A DNA stretch of 64,000 nt from Caballeronia sp. dw_19 (lineage in GTDB: Bacteria > Pseudomonadota > Gammaproteobacteria > Burkholderiales > Burkholderiaceae). The stretch lies in assembly GCF_018449515.1 (NCBI RefSeq), contig NZ_JAAVUQ010000042.1, positions 1 through 64,000 on the forward strand, read 5' to 3'. Under the pieces are notes generated by a model. It saw only the letters and a list, made by a program, of their open reading frames with translations, did not search any database and had not been told where the DNA came from. Position numbers and translations under genes: made by a program. Shown one piece after another: positions 7,461 to 16,279 of this stretch. Positions within the stretch are counted from its first letter, which is position 1; the number at the start of each line of letters is the position of its first letter.

Positions 7461-8894
7461 ATGTTGCAACTCGTCGAGTTGATGATGGTTGCTCTGGATG
7501 CGCCGAATGGTCCGCCGGCCGAAGCGCTGGCGCGATTGAGCCGGTTCGCAACGGCGCGCCGGACGGATTTCGTGCTGCGATCGCACAAAGCCAGGACGAA
7601 GCTGGTTGATTGGGAAGTCGCAATCGAGACTGACGATGACCATCGGATTTTCGTGGCAAGGCGCCGTGACTGGCCGCTGATCCGGCGAATTGAAACCGAG
7701 GCGGGGCCTTTTGACACGCTGCACGCCTGGATCAAGTCGGAGGCAGTGCTAACTGATCTCAAGACCCTGCTCGGCGATGCCAGCTTTACATTGAGCGAGG
7801 CCACCGAGACGGCGATCGTCGAGTGGGATACGCCCGGCGAGATGGATACCGGTGTGCACGTGCGCGCCACGCTGCGGCTTGACCCGGATCACCCGGCAAT
7901 GCTCACGCTAACCGCTGCCCCCGACGCACGCGAGGCGCTGTTCGCGACCGCCCATGAGATCGCGGAGACGCTGTCGTTCCTGATCGTGCCGATCGCTATC
8001 GACCGCTCTTCGCGTGAGCCGGTCAGGGCCGGCAAGCTGAAGTTGTCGAAAGACGCCAGTCCGACCGATGCATTCGTCGAGATCGGCAAGTCGGTTGCGG
8101 CGCAATGGTTCGGCAACGACGCTGCATCGCGCGGCGGGCTGGAGGTGGAACACGTGCATCAGTTGAGAGTGGCGCAGCGCCGCTTGAAGACGGCGCTCAA
8201 GCTTTTCCCCGAATGGATCGACGGCACCTGGACCACCCGGGTCGCACCCGATCTGAAATGGTTCGGCGACTTGCTGGGTGATGCCCGCGACTGGGACGTC
8301 TTCGCCGACGCTACGCTTGCCGCCTACGCGGCATCGGATGACTCGCAGCATAAGGACGCGTGGAAACCGACGCAAAGCGCCGCCGATACCCACCGCATCG
8401 CGGCCCGCAAGCGTCTGCAGGACGCGATGAATTCCCCGCGCTACGCTCTTCTCGCGTTGTCGTTTGTCGAGTGGTTCAGCACGCTCGAAGCGCCCCCGAA
8501 GCACGCGGACCAGACGCTCGCCGCTTATGCGCAGAAGCGCATCACGAAGCATTATCGGAAGATCGAGCGGGCGCCGGATCTCACCACGCTCGATGCACCC
8601 ACGCGACACAAAGTGCGGATACATGCCAAGCGCCTGCGTTACGCACTCGAATTTTTCCGCTCGCTGCTGACCCGGGAAACCCGTAAGGAAGTTGAAGAGG
8701 CATTGGGGAATCTGCAAAGCGTCCTGGGCGATGGCAACGATGCGGCCGTCGCTGCTCAGCGGCTGGCCGATCTGAAAGAAGCCAGCGATTTCCAGAAGGG
8801 TTTGGCGAAGGGCTTTGCCGTCAACGCGCAACGAATGAGCGCAATGGAAGGCGAGCGCATCCTGCGCAAGATAAAACCGCCGCGGATCAAATGA
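7461..8894 (+). CDS. CHAD domain protein (CYTH-like N-terminus)
   Basis: The C-terminal two thirds is a CHAD domain. It has the conserved histidine/arginine helices EVEHVHQLRVAQRRLKTALKLFPEW, LGDARDWDVF and HKVRIHAKRLRYALEFF, which form the positively charged polyphosphate-binding surface. The first 200 residues resemble a degenerate CYTH/triphosphate tunnel domain but lack a clear ExExK start, so catalysis is doubtful. ATG 7461 was chosen because GGGGAA precedes it; a GTG at 7407 is in frame without such a site. It is divergent from the PiT phosphate transporter, which supports a phosphate or polyphosphate role. Confidence 0.82.
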   Translation: MLQLVELMMVALDAPNGPPAEALARLSRFATARRTDFVLRSHKARTKLVDWEVAIETDDDHRIFVARRRDWPLIRRIETEAGPFDTLHAWIKSEAVLTDLKTLLGDASFTLSEATETAIVEWDTPGEMDTGVHVRATLRLDPDHPAMLTLTAAPDAREALFATAHEIAETLSFLIVPIAIDRSSREPVRAGKLKLSKDASPTDAFVEIGKSVAAQWFGNDAASRGGLEVEHVHQLRVAQRRLKTALKLFPEWIDGTWTTRVAPDLKWFGDLLGDARDWDVFADATLAAYAASDDSQHKDAWKPTQSAADTHRIAARKRLQDAMNSPRYALLALSFVEWFSTLEAPPKHADQTLAAYAQKRITKHYRKIERAPDLTTLDAPTRHKVRIHAKRLRYALEFFRSLLTRETRKEVEEALGNLQSVLGDGNDAAVAAQRLADLKEASDFQKGLAKGFAVNAQRMSAMEGERILRKIKPPRIK

Positions 8895-8947
8895 ATGCAT
8901 CGATATAATCTTCCGTACTCTCTTGCCATGCGCCCCGCGCTCGCCCC

Positions 8948-9790
8948 ATGACCGAAGAATCCCGTAGCACACCGCACGATGCTATCGAAGTAGGCGGGTC
9001 AGTCTGGCTTCGCAGCGGAGAGGTCACGCTTGGCGGCGCAGCGCGCATCGCGTTGCTCGCGGCCATCCAGCAGACCGGTTCGATCACGGGCGCGGCGAAG
9101 GCAGTCGGAATGAGTTACAAAGCGGCGTGGGACGCCATCGACACCATGAACAACCTCGCCGGCACCACGCTCGTCGTCCGTGCCACGGGCGGCAAGGGCG
9201 GCGGCGGGACCACGCTGACGGCGCAGGCGCTGAGACTGATCGATACCTATCGGGTTATCGAACGGGAGCATCAGGCGTTTCTCGAACGCGCGGGCGCGGC
9301 GATTGAAGGTTTCGCGCAGGACTGGCGGCTTATTGGACGAATCGGTATGAAAACAAGCGCACGCAACCAGCTGTTTGGCACGGTCAGTAAAGTCACGCGC
9401 GGTTCCGTCAACGATGAAGTCGAACTCGCGTTGCCCGGCGGCCAATTCATTGTCGCGGTGGTCACGCACGAAAGCACCGCTTCGCTCGGTCTCAAGGAAG
9501 GCGTTGAGGCGTTTGCGCTTGTGAAGGCGTCGTGGGTGATGCTGATGGTCGATGACGCCAAAGGGTCTTCCGGACCCATGCGGATCTCGGCGCGTAACCA
9601 GTTGCGCGGCAAGGTGTCGAGCGTGACGCCGGGTGCGGTGAACGCAGAGGTTTCTCTCGCACTGGACGACGCTACCACCGTCACCGCAATCATCACCAAC
9701 GAGAGCGTGACGACGCTGGGCCTCGTGCAAGGTCAGGCCGCCGTCGCGGCGTTCAAGGCGTCGAGCGTGATTCTTGGCGTGACGGATTGA
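8948..9790 (+). CDS. modE: ModE, molybdate-responsive regulator
   Basis: This 280-residue regulator has an N-terminal winged helix (about 20-120; TGSITGAAKAVGMSYKAAWDAID is the recognition region) followed by two Mop/TOBE molybdate-binding repeats. They begin SARNQLFGTVSKVTRGSVNDEV and SARNQLRGKVSSVTPGAVNAEV. With bound molybdate, the dimer represses the uptake operon and can activate molybdoenzyme genes. It converges on modC with a 38-bp overlap of 3' ends. A matching operator lies at 12000-12016 in front of modA. It is likely also relevant to the molybdenum-dependent cox genes later in the window. Confidence 0.95.
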   Translation: MTEESRSTPHDAIEVGGSVWLRSGEVTLGGAARIALLAAIQQTGSITGAAKAVGMSYKAAWDAIDTMNNLAGTTLVVRATGGKGGGGTTLTAQALRLIDTYRVIEREHQAFLERAGAAIEGFAQDWRLIGRIGMKTSARNQLFGTVSKVTRGSVNDEVELALPGGQFIVAVVTHESTASLGLKEGVEAFALVKASWVMLMVDDAKGSSGPMRISARNQLRGKVSSVTPGAVNAEVSLALDDATTVTAIITNESVTTLGLVQGQAAVAAFKASSVILGVTD

Positions 9791-10484
9791 GGGTGTTGAG
9801 CGCATCGTCCGGCTGCACGATGCCTTCGCGCAAACTCACGACCTGATCGCCGAACATGGCAACGTCGTCGGGATCGTGCGTAATGAGCACCATTGGAATA
9901 TCCAGACGGCTTTGAAGGTCGGCCAGTTCCTGGCGCATGCGCTGGCGCAAGGTCATGTCGAGCGCTGAAAAAGGCTCGTCGAGCAACAGCAATTGCGGAT
10001 GCGGGACCAGCGCGCGCGCCAACGCAACCCGTTGCTTTTGCCCACCCGACAGTTGCGCCGGAAACTGCCGGGCAACCTGGGTCAGATCGAATGCATTCAA
10101 CCAGTAGTCCACATCGGTGTGCGCAACGTGTTTCGACGGATTCCACCAGCCGCGCTTCAGGCCGAAGGCAATATTCTGGCGCACGTTCAGGTGCGGGAAC
10201 AGTGCATAGTCCTGAAACAGGTACGCGATCCGGCGCGCTTGCGGGCTCAGGTCGATTGCGTTGGCTGTATCCAGCAGCGTGGTTCCATTCAGGACGATTT
10301 CGCCTTCATCCGGCTTGATCAGGCCGGCAATGGTTTGCAGCGTCAGGCTTTTGCCTGCGCCCGACGGCCCGAACAGCACGATGCGCTGACTGGTTGAGCG
10401 AAACGCGATATCGAGCATGAAATCGCGCTCGGGCGTGATGAAATGCTTGCGCAGGCGGACGGTAAGGGCGGTCATGGCGGTCAT
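9753..10484 (-). CDS. modC: ModC, molybdate ABC transporter ATPase
   Basis: This 243-residue ATPase energises molybdate import. Walker A is GPSGAGKS, the ABC signature LSGGQKQR and Walker B LLLLDEPF. It is shorter than Escherichia coli ModC because the C-terminal Mop domain is missing, so trans-inhibition by bound molybdate through this subunit is not expected. The start at 10484 lies 2 bp past the modB stop codon; the frame is open further upstream inside modB but that part is not homologous. It is the last gene of modABC and overlaps the end of modE. Confidence 0.95.
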   Translation of the reverse strand: MTAMTALTVRLRKHFITPERDFMLDIAFRSTSQRIVLFGPSGAGKSLTLQTIAGLIKPDEGEIVLNGTTLLDTANAIDLSPQARRIAYLFQDYALFPHLNVRQNIAFGLKRGWWNPSKHVAHTDVDYWLNAFDLTQVARQFPAQLSGGQKQRVALARALVPHPQLLLLDEPFSALDMTLRQRMRQELADLQSRLDIPMVLITHDPDDVAMFGDQVVSLREGIVQPDDALNTLNPSRQESRSTP

Positions 10485-10486
10485 GT

Positions 10487-11161
10487 TTAACGCACCGATG
10501 CGGTGGAGCGCTGCGGCAGCAGCCGTCCGGCTGCGAGCAGGATGACCACGCACGTGACCGAGGTCACGATCACGAGGATGTTTGCGGTGCTGTCATCGCC
10601 GGCCTGGACTGCGGCATAGACGGCGACCGAGAGCGTCTGGGTCCTGCCCGGCAAGTTCCCCGCGATCATCAGCGTGGCGCCGAACTCCCCCAGCGCACGC
10701 GCAAATGCGAGCAGCGCGCCGGCCAGGATGCCGCGGGCGGCGAGCGGCAGCGTCACGCGGAAGAACACGGCGGCTTCGCTGACGCCGAGTGTGCGTGCCG
10801 CGCGTTCGAATTGCGGATCGACCGTCTCGAATGCGGTACGCGCCGACTTCAGCACGAGCGGAAACGCGACCACGGCGGACGCGATTACCGCGCCTTGCCA
10901 GGTGAATACCAACTGGATGTCGAACTTGTCGAGCCATGCGCCGATCACGCCGCGCCGGCCTAGTAACACGAGCAGGTAATAACCGAGCACGGTCGGTGGC
11001 ATGACCAGCGGCAGCGTTAGCAACGAGTCGACGAGCTCACGCGCCGACGAACGCCAGCGTGACAAACCGAATGCCACGGCGACGCCGAGCACGACATCGA
11101 TTGCTGTCGCCCATCCCGCTACTTTCAGCGACAACAGCAATGGAATCCACGCCTGGTCCAT
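10487..11161 (-). CDS. modB: ModB, molybdate ABC transporter permease
   Basis: This 224-residue permease has about five membrane helices and the ABC coupling motif (EAAVFFRVTLPLAARGILAGALLAFARALGEFGATLM), which docks on the ATPase. It starts MDQAWIPLLLSLKVA. It lies between modA (39 bp upstream) and modC (2 bp downstream), so the three genes form one operon. The length is normal for the family. Confidence 0.96.
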   Translation of the reverse strand: MDQAWIPLLLSLKVAGWATAIDVVLGVAVAFGLSRWRSSARELVDSLLTLPLVMPPTVLGYYLLVLLGRRGVIGAWLDKFDIQLVFTWQGAVIASAVVAFPLVLKSARTAFETVDPQFERAARTLGVSEAAVFFRVTLPLAARGILAGALLAFARALGEFGATLMIAGNLPGRTQTLSVAVYAAVQAGDDSTANILVIVTSVTCVVILLAAGRLLPQRSTASVR

Positions 11162-11200
11162 GGTTTTGCGTTCTATCTGGGTTCTATCTATATAGCAGCG

Positions 11201-11962
11201 TTATTTCACTGGCGGTTTGAAGCCGAATTGCGCGAGCGTTTTCTGGCCGTCCGGTGACAATACGTACGCGATGAACTGCTGGGCATCGGCGGCGTGTTTG
11301 CTCTGGGCGACCTGGGCGATGGGGTAGGTAATCGATGTTTGCGTCGGCACGTTCAGCGCCACTTTCACGCGATCCGGCATCACGGCGGCGTCGGTGCTGA
11401 ATACGAAGCCGGCGTCCACTTCGCCGCGCACCACGTAGTCCAGGCTTTGGCGCACGTTGGCCGCGAGCACGCCCTTGGCGCTGACTGCGTCCCATACGCC
11501 GGCTTCCTTCAGCGCGCCTTCGGTATAGCGGCCGACCGGCACCGATGCCGGGTCGCCGTAGGCCACGCGTTTCACGCTGGCGGCCGTGAGGTCTTTGACG
11601 CTGGCGGGCGCAAACGTGCTGTCTTTCGGGACGATCAGTACGAGCGAGTTCGCGGCAAAGTCGCGACGCGAGTCGGTATCGATGACCTTTTCGTCGATGG
11701 CCTTGTCCATGGCCTTTTGATCGGCGGAGGCGAACACATCGGCGGGAGCGCCTTTCACGATTTGCTGCATCAACACGTCGGAGGCGCCGAAGTTCATCAG
11801 GACTTTCGTGCCGGGATGCTGTTTCTCGTAGGCGTCGCCGATGGCTTTGAACGCATTGGTCAGGCTTGCCGCGGCGGAGACGACGATTTCATCGGCGTGG
11901 GCGGCGGATTGCAGCGTGAATGTGAAGACAGCGGCGATCAGCGAGTGTTTGAGATTGAACAC
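11201..11962 (-). CDS. modA: ModA, periplasmic molybdate-binding protein
   Basis: This 253-residue binding protein has a cleavable signal peptide (MFNLKHSLIAAVFTFTLQSAAHA, mature part from DEIVVSAAASL). The oxyanion-binding serines typical of ModA are in AAASLTNAF and NFGASDVL. It delivers molybdate or tungstate to ModBC. It is the first gene of modABC, and a ModE-type operator is centred about 46 bp upstream. The promoter region ends where the dispersed repeat begins. Confidence 0.95.
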   Translation of the reverse strand: MFNLKHSLIAAVFTFTLQSAAHADEIVVSAAASLTNAFKAIGDAYEKQHPGTKVLMNFGASDVLMQQIVKGAPADVFASADQKAMDKAIDEKVIDTDSRRDFAANSLVLIVPKDSTFAPASVKDLTAASVKRVAYGDPASVPVGRYTEGALKEAGVWDAVSAKGVLAANVRQSLDYVVRGEVDAGFVFSTDAAVMPDRVKVALNVPTQTSITYPIAQVAQSKHAADAQQFIAYVLSPDGQKTLAQFGFKPPVK

Positions 11963-11999
11963 GATGGACAGGTCGAAGGGAATGGAAAGCGTATCGTAA

Positions 12000-12016
12000 T
12001 ATAGTTGGGGTTATAA
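12000..12016 (-). promoter_or_regulatory. Candidate ModE operator of modABC
   Basis: On the minus strand TATAA-N7-TATAT matches the ModE consensus TATAT-N7-TAYAT at 9 of 10 fixed bases. The flanks extend the dyad, with CGTAATAT at 11996-12003 and TTATAACG at 12012-12019. It is centred 46 bp upstream of modA, where molybdate-bound ModE would block transcription. Confidence 0.65.
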
Positions 12017-12021
12017 CGGGA

Positions 12022-12369
12022 GGGGGTTTTCGTTCGCACTTGGGGTTTGGGGTGGGGGGGTTGGGCGTTGGGGTTGGGCGTTGGGGTTGGCGGTCGGGGT
12101 CTATGCCGGGGTGGTGCTTTCGGCCGTGGTGGTCTGCGAGAGTCGGATATTCTCTTTATCACTATTAGCCACTGTGCGTGGCGGCACGTCATTTCTTTGT
12201 CCAAAGCGACAAAGAAACGAAGCAAAGAAAACGCTTTTAAACCACGCTACCCTAAGTGTCCACAGCGTGCAGTTTTCATTCATAGGTGCCCCAAAAGCAC
12301 GGTGCTCGCCAGAGCGAAGGATGTGTGAACCCCTCCTTCTCGCGAATCCTGACACGAACACGCTTCGCC
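12022..12369 (-). repeat. Dispersed repeat, copy 2 (inverted arm)
   Basis: The core 12100-12212 is the reverse complement of the window-start copy and of 12939-13050. Similarity to the right arm continues from 12213 to 12369 (cacgcttcgcc end point). A G-rich tail (12022-12099, ggggttggg-like) corresponds to the C-rich tails of the other copies. Short open frames here are products of the repeat and not believable genes. Confidence 0.85.
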
Positions 12370-12783
12370 CCGTACGCCCTCGGGCAAGCACCATTGCTAA
12401 GGAACCGGTACGGCCTCACACGTCTTTACTGTCATGTCTTGGTGGGTTGCCCGCGTGGCTATCTCGGTGGGCTATACGGCCGACGCATATTTAAAGCTTC
12501 TTTTTTTGCAAATTATTTGCGTGGCCTGCGCCTTATTTTCGCCGGTCTGGGGGTGACCCGCTTCAGTGGACGGTTAAGCAGTTGAATTTGCATAGGTGAG
12601 TTTGCTCCGTTGGCGTGGGGGTGCGAGTTGTCCACGGCCGGCCAGCGGGTCGCCTATGGCCTCACGCATTTTGCGGCCTCGTTTCCAGGAGGGTTGGCTA
12701 CGTGGTTCGAGACGCGTACACATTTGGAGCTCGGTTCTCCGCGGATAGCGCGGGGTGCTCCTTGGGCAGGTCCAATCACTGGT
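12370..12783. other. Spacer between inverted repeat arms
   Basis: About 414 bp separate the two arms and show no clear similarity between halves. No credible gene was seen: open frames present on both strands have no recognisable domain and atypical composition. A short T-rich stretch (about 12489-12505) is unlike the surrounding DNA. No transposase, integrase or target-site duplication was found. Confidence 0.5.
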
Positions 12784-13195
12784 GGCGAAGCGTGTGGGTA
12801 TCGGTGTTCGGAGAAGGAGGGTTTCACACATCCTCCGCTCTGGCGAGCACCGTGCTTTTGGGGCACCTATGAATCAAAACTGCACGCTGTGGACACTTAG
12901 GGTAGCGTGTTTGAAAGCGTTTTCTTTGCTTCGTTTCTTTGTCGCTTTGGACAAAGAAATGACGTGCCGCCACGCACAGTGGCTAATAGTGATAAAGAGA
13001 AAATCCGACTCTCGCAGACCACCACGGCCGAAAGCACCAACCCGGCATAGACCCCGACCGCTAACCCCAGAACCGACCAACCCGGCATTGACCCCGACCA
13101 CTAGCCCCAGAACCTAGCAACCCGGCATAAACCCCGACCCCTAACACTGCCAACCCGCCCCCCATCCCCTAAACCAAGCGCGAGCGAAAACCCTT
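12784..13195 (+). repeat. Dispersed repeat, copy 3 (inverted arm)
   Basis: The arm 12784-13055 is the inverted partner of 12100-12369. Its core 12939-13050 is a direct copy of the first 110 bases of the window. The C-rich tail (13056-13190) is made of degenerate cccggcataaaccccgacc units. It ends against the 3' end of the PAP2 phosphatase gene. Confidence 0.85.
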
Positions 13196-13891
13196 TTACG
13201 ATTCCGACGTCCCCGAAAACCGCACATCGATATGTTGCGCCGGCGGTGCAATGGGCTTGTCATAGCGCCCCGCTTTCCATCGAGCGCGAATATAAGGTTG
13301 CTCACGGCCTGACAAATGCAGGGCGATATCGGTGATCCAGCGCTGCGAAGGCACCGAAATCCCATAGAGCGTGATGGCCACCATCGCAAGACTCACCACA
13401 ACCGGCGCCCCTGACAACTTGCCGGGTTCCGCCCGCCACGCGAACACTACGAACACCAGCGCAGCGAGCGCGCCGAGCCCGCATCCTGTCACCACTTCCG
13501 ACACTGAATGCGCATTCAGCAAGATTCGCGACACGCCGACCACAATTCCGATCAACACGCCCACCGACACTCCCGACGCGCGCACCCACCTACGCCCCGG
13601 CAAACACGCGACGAACAACGCAACAGGCAACACCGCCGACGACACCATGGCATGACCGCTGATTCCGGTGAAATCCAGATCGCGCACACCGACACCCCAT
13701 CCTATGAACGCGATTTTCGTCAACGCCACGAGCCCGCTGGCAGCGCCGAGCACACCAAGCCAGCACGCTGCGTAACGCCATGGATAACCAAGCGCCAGCC
13801 ATGCGGCTACCGCGAGTGCGAGCGGAATCATGACCCCGACGCTGCCGAGCAAGGTAATGGAGAGCCAGAGTGAATGCGGCAAATCAGGCAT
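13196..13891 (-). CDS. PAP2-family membrane phosphatase
   Basis: This integral membrane phosphatase has six hydrophobic helices and the three PAP2 signature motifs in degenerate form: K-x6-G region KIAFIGWG, SGHAM (motif 2 PSGH-like, catalytic His) and SRILLNAHSVSEV (motif 3, SR-x5-H-x3-D-like with E). Substrates of the family are lipid phosphates or undecaprenyl pyrophosphate. The start was set at Met 13891; a TTG 48 bases further upstream is less plausible. The C-terminal 70 residues are an extra hydrophilic tail. It stands next to the inverted repeat. Confidence 0.8.
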   Translation of the reverse strand: MPDLPHSLWLSITLLGSVGVMIPLALAVAAWLALGYPWRYAACWLGVLGAASGLVALTKIAFIGWGVGVRDLDFTGISGHAMVSSAVLPVALFVACLPGRRWVRASGVSVGVLIGIVVGVSRILLNAHSVSEVVTGCGLGALAALVFVVFAWRAEPGKLSGAPVVVSLAMVAITLYGISVPSQRWITDIALHLSGREQPYIRARWKAGRYDKPIAPPAQHIDVRFSGTSES

Positions 13892-14160
13892 GAAGATTGA
13901 TTCTGCAGGGCAGGGAAAGCCGACAGTATATCTGCCCAAGCGCGCTCCGAAATTTTTAGAGGGAATCTAAAGATAACAATGGATTGAATCAAAGTTACTG
14001 CAACGTACCGTATCAACGGCGTACATGTCGGCAACGTGACGCAATGTGAAATTCAGTGGCACGCGCACGGTCCCGGAATAGATGCTATTGTGCACTGCAC
14101 AACATTCGTCATTCCCGAACGGGTTTGGCGATCCATTCTTCTGTGCGGACCCTTAATTCG

Positions 14161-15300
14161 ATGCCAAAAAGCCTGACAAAACTCTGGCTACGAGGCTTGA
14201 AACGCCTTGTAGCGACTCAGATCGCTCCGCCCCGAGCGCCCAAAACGCGCGCTCCGGCGCGGCCTGTTCGCGCCAAGGCGGCCAAACCGGTCGCGGCGAA
14301 ACCGAAAATCTCGGCCAAACCACGCGTCACTCGCGAGTCACGGGTGAGGCCACGAGCCTCGGCGTGGGCAGCGGGAAAGTGGAGCCGGTCGTTCCATTCG
14401 GCCCCGCCGGCCGCGGGCCGGTTCGTCAATCACCTGGCGTACGCGTTGTATCTGCCGACTGGCGCATCCCTCACGGACATGCCGCTGGTCGTGATGATGC
14501 ACGGCTGCCAGCAATCGGCCGAAGAGTTTGCGCAGGGCACGCGCATCAATTTGCTGGCGGACCGTTTCGGATTTGCCGTGCTGTACCCCGAGCAATCGAA
14601 AACCGCGCACGTGCACCGCTGCTGGCACTGGTACGAAGATTCCGCCAATTCCGGCGGAGGTGAAGCGGCGGCGGTTGTTTCCCTCGTGCGCGAGATTGTT
14701 GCGCTTCACCATTTCGACTCCGAACGTATCTATCTGGCCGGTATGTCAGCCGGTGCGGGGCTGGCAGCCATGCTCGCCGTCAAATATCCGTCGCTGTTCG
14801 CGGCTGTCGGATTGCACTCAGGCGTGGTTTTCGGCGACGCAAACTCCGCGATTGGTGCAATGGACGCTATGCGGCGCGGCACCCGTAGCGACCCTGTCGG
14901 CTTGATCGATGCCGCAGTCGACGTCGCCGATTACCCCGGCATGCCGGCCATCATCGTGCACGGCGAGCTGGATTCGGTCGTATCGAAAATCAATGCCGAG
15001 CAACTGACAACGGAATTCCTGCGCCTGAACCGTTTCATCGACGCAAACGGTGCGTGGCGCAACGGCGAACGCCGCGAGGAAACTCAAGCCGACGGCACTG
15101 TTGTGACGGACTACGTCAAAGGCGGCCGGCGAGTGATCAAGACGTGCATCGTGCGCGGGTTGGGCCATGCCTGGAGCGGCGGTGACGACACCGTGCAGTT
15201 CCATTCGTCCAAAGGCCCGGACGCGTCGGCCATGCTGTGGGAGTTCTTCAAATACCAGCGCCGCGTGCAATCGGCCGTGCGTGACGAGACCCTGGTTTAG
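14161..15300 (+). CDS. PHB depolymerase-family esterase
   Basis: This 379-residue alpha/beta hydrolase is of the LpqC/PhaZ-like esterase family. The oxyanion-hole segment VVMMHGCQQSAEEFA, the lipase box GMSAG (nucleophile Ser), an acidic region near HGELDSVV and the catalytic His of GLGHAWSGG are all visible. Residues 20-75 are a Lys/Arg/Ala/Pro-rich low-complexity linker, unusual in length. No clear cleavable signal peptide is seen, so the location is uncertain. The start is ATG 14161. It could act on polyhydroxyalkanoate oligomers or aryl esters. Confidence 0.87.
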   Translation: MPKSLTKLWLRGLKRLVATQIAPPRAPKTRAPARPVRAKAAKPVAAKPKISAKPRVTRESRVRPRASAWAAGKWSRSFHSAPPAAGRFVNHLAYALYLPTGASLTDMPLVVMMHGCQQSAEEFAQGTRINLLADRFGFAVLYPEQSKTAHVHRCWHWYEDSANSGGGEAAAVVSLVREIVALHHFDSERIYLAGMSAGAGLAAMLAVKYPSLFAAVGLHSGVVFGDANSAIGAMDAMRRGTRSDPVGLIDAAVDVADYPGMPAIIVHGELDSVVSKINAEQLTTEFLRLNRFIDANGAWRNGERREETQADGTVVTDYVKGGRRVIKTCIVRGLGHAWSGGDDTVQFHSSKGPDASAMLWEFFKYQRRVQSAVRDETLV

Positions 15301-15432
15301 CCCTCAAGTGTTGTAAAAAAGTCTTTCGTATCAACGTGATTCTTTTTTGAGCGCTAGCATTTGCTTAGGGATTACCCTATACTTCGTTCAAAGCACTAGG
15401 TAATTACCCTAATCAATCAAGCGAGGTTCACC

Positions 15433-15606
15433 ATGTATCTGCTCAGCCGCCTCTTCCTGTTCCTGACGAAATCCGCCGACCAGCGTGACAAGGAGCGTAA
15501 CGACGCTTATCTGGCCGAAGCCACTGACATTTACGACCTCGAATACCGCATGCAGAAGCTGGATCGTCGCGCATCGTCGCGTCATCCCTCGTGGCTCGCG
15601 CAGTAA
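15433..15606 (+). CDS. DUF3563 family small protein
   Basis: This 57-residue protein begins MYLLSRLFLFLTKSADQRDKERNDAYLAEA and contains the DIYDLEYRMQKLDRR helix typical of DUF3563 proteins in Burkholderia. GAGG lies 7 bases before the ATG. Its function is unknown; the amphipathic N-terminus may associate with membrane. It is transcribed alone, with a hairpin behind it at 15657-15694. Confidence 0.85.
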   Translation: MYLLSRLFLFLTKSADQRDKERNDAYLAEATDIYDLEYRMQKLDRRASSRHPSWLAQ

Positions 15607-15656
15607 TTCGTTAGTCAGAGTAGAAGGACAAGCAGGATGGTGATTGCTGGAGCGAC

Positions 15657-15694
15657 AGGCGCGGACTTTCTATCGCTTAAGTCTCGCCGCGCCT
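15657..15694. terminator. Hairpin between DUF3563 gene and ohr
   Basis: AGGCGCGG (15657-15664) pairs with CCGCGCCT (15687-15694), with an inner ACTT/AAGT pairing. It lies between two converging genes. T-runs are poor on both strands, so termination efficiency is uncertain. Confidence 0.5.
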
Positions 15695-15700
15695 TCGAGC

Positions 15701-16120
15701 TCAGACCAGCTTGACGCGTACGTCGACGTTATTGCGCGTCGCGTTCGAGTACGGGCACACTTGGTGAGCCGTCTCTACCAGCTTTTGCGCTTCAGCCGCG
15801 TCCAGTCCCGGCAGTGAAACCCGCAATTCAACGTCCAGTGCAAAGCCACCCTTGTCGTTCGGGCCCACGCCTACGTCGGCGGTAACCGTCGTGTCGGCGG
15901 GAACGGTCTTCTTTTGCTGACCGGCGACAAACTTCATCGCGCTCAGGAAACAGGCCGAATAGCCAGCGGCAAATAGCTGTTCCGGGTTCGTGCCGGCTGC
16001 GCCCGAGCCGCCCAATTCCTTCGGCGCGCTCAATTTCACATCCAGGTTTTCATCCGACGATACTGCCCGGCCGTCGCGGCCACCCGTGCTCGTTGCGGTT
16101 GCTGTGTAAAGGATGCTCAT
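15701..16120 (-). CDS. ohr: Organic hydroperoxide resistance protein Ohr
   Basis: This 139-residue OsmC/Ohr-fold thiol peroxidase reduces fatty-acid and other organic hydroperoxides using lipoylated proteins. The catalytic cysteines Cys57 (GYSACF) and Cys122 (QVCPYSNATR) are both present, as is the NPEQLFAAGY signature. It is downstream of the ohrR gene on the same strand (159 bp gap), a standard arrangement. Induction by organic peroxide through OhrR is expected. Confidence 0.95.
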   Translation of the reverse strand: MSILYTATATSTGGRDGRAVSSDENLDVKLSAPKELGGSGAAGTNPEQLFAAGYSACFLSAMKFVAGQQKKTVPADTTVTADVGVGPNDKGGFALDVELRVSLPGLDAAEAQKLVETAHQVCPYSNATRNNVDVRVKLV

Positions 16121-16279
16121 GATGTTCTCCTGTTCAATGGTTGCCGCTCGGCGGCAGAAAGAGGGTACTGCAGGTCTGAATCCGGTAACGCGGTGTCAAC
16201 GGGACTAAATATATCGCGATAATTATTTGTGTGCAAACTAAATTGGCGAATGAGCGATTGGTTGTGACTATCGGAGTTT

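Noticed and set aside
12101..12872. Several open frames of 60-140 codons in both strands of the inverted repeat
   Set aside because: They overlap one another, change with repeat orientation, lack ribosome binding sites and known domains. They follow the repeat, not a gene.
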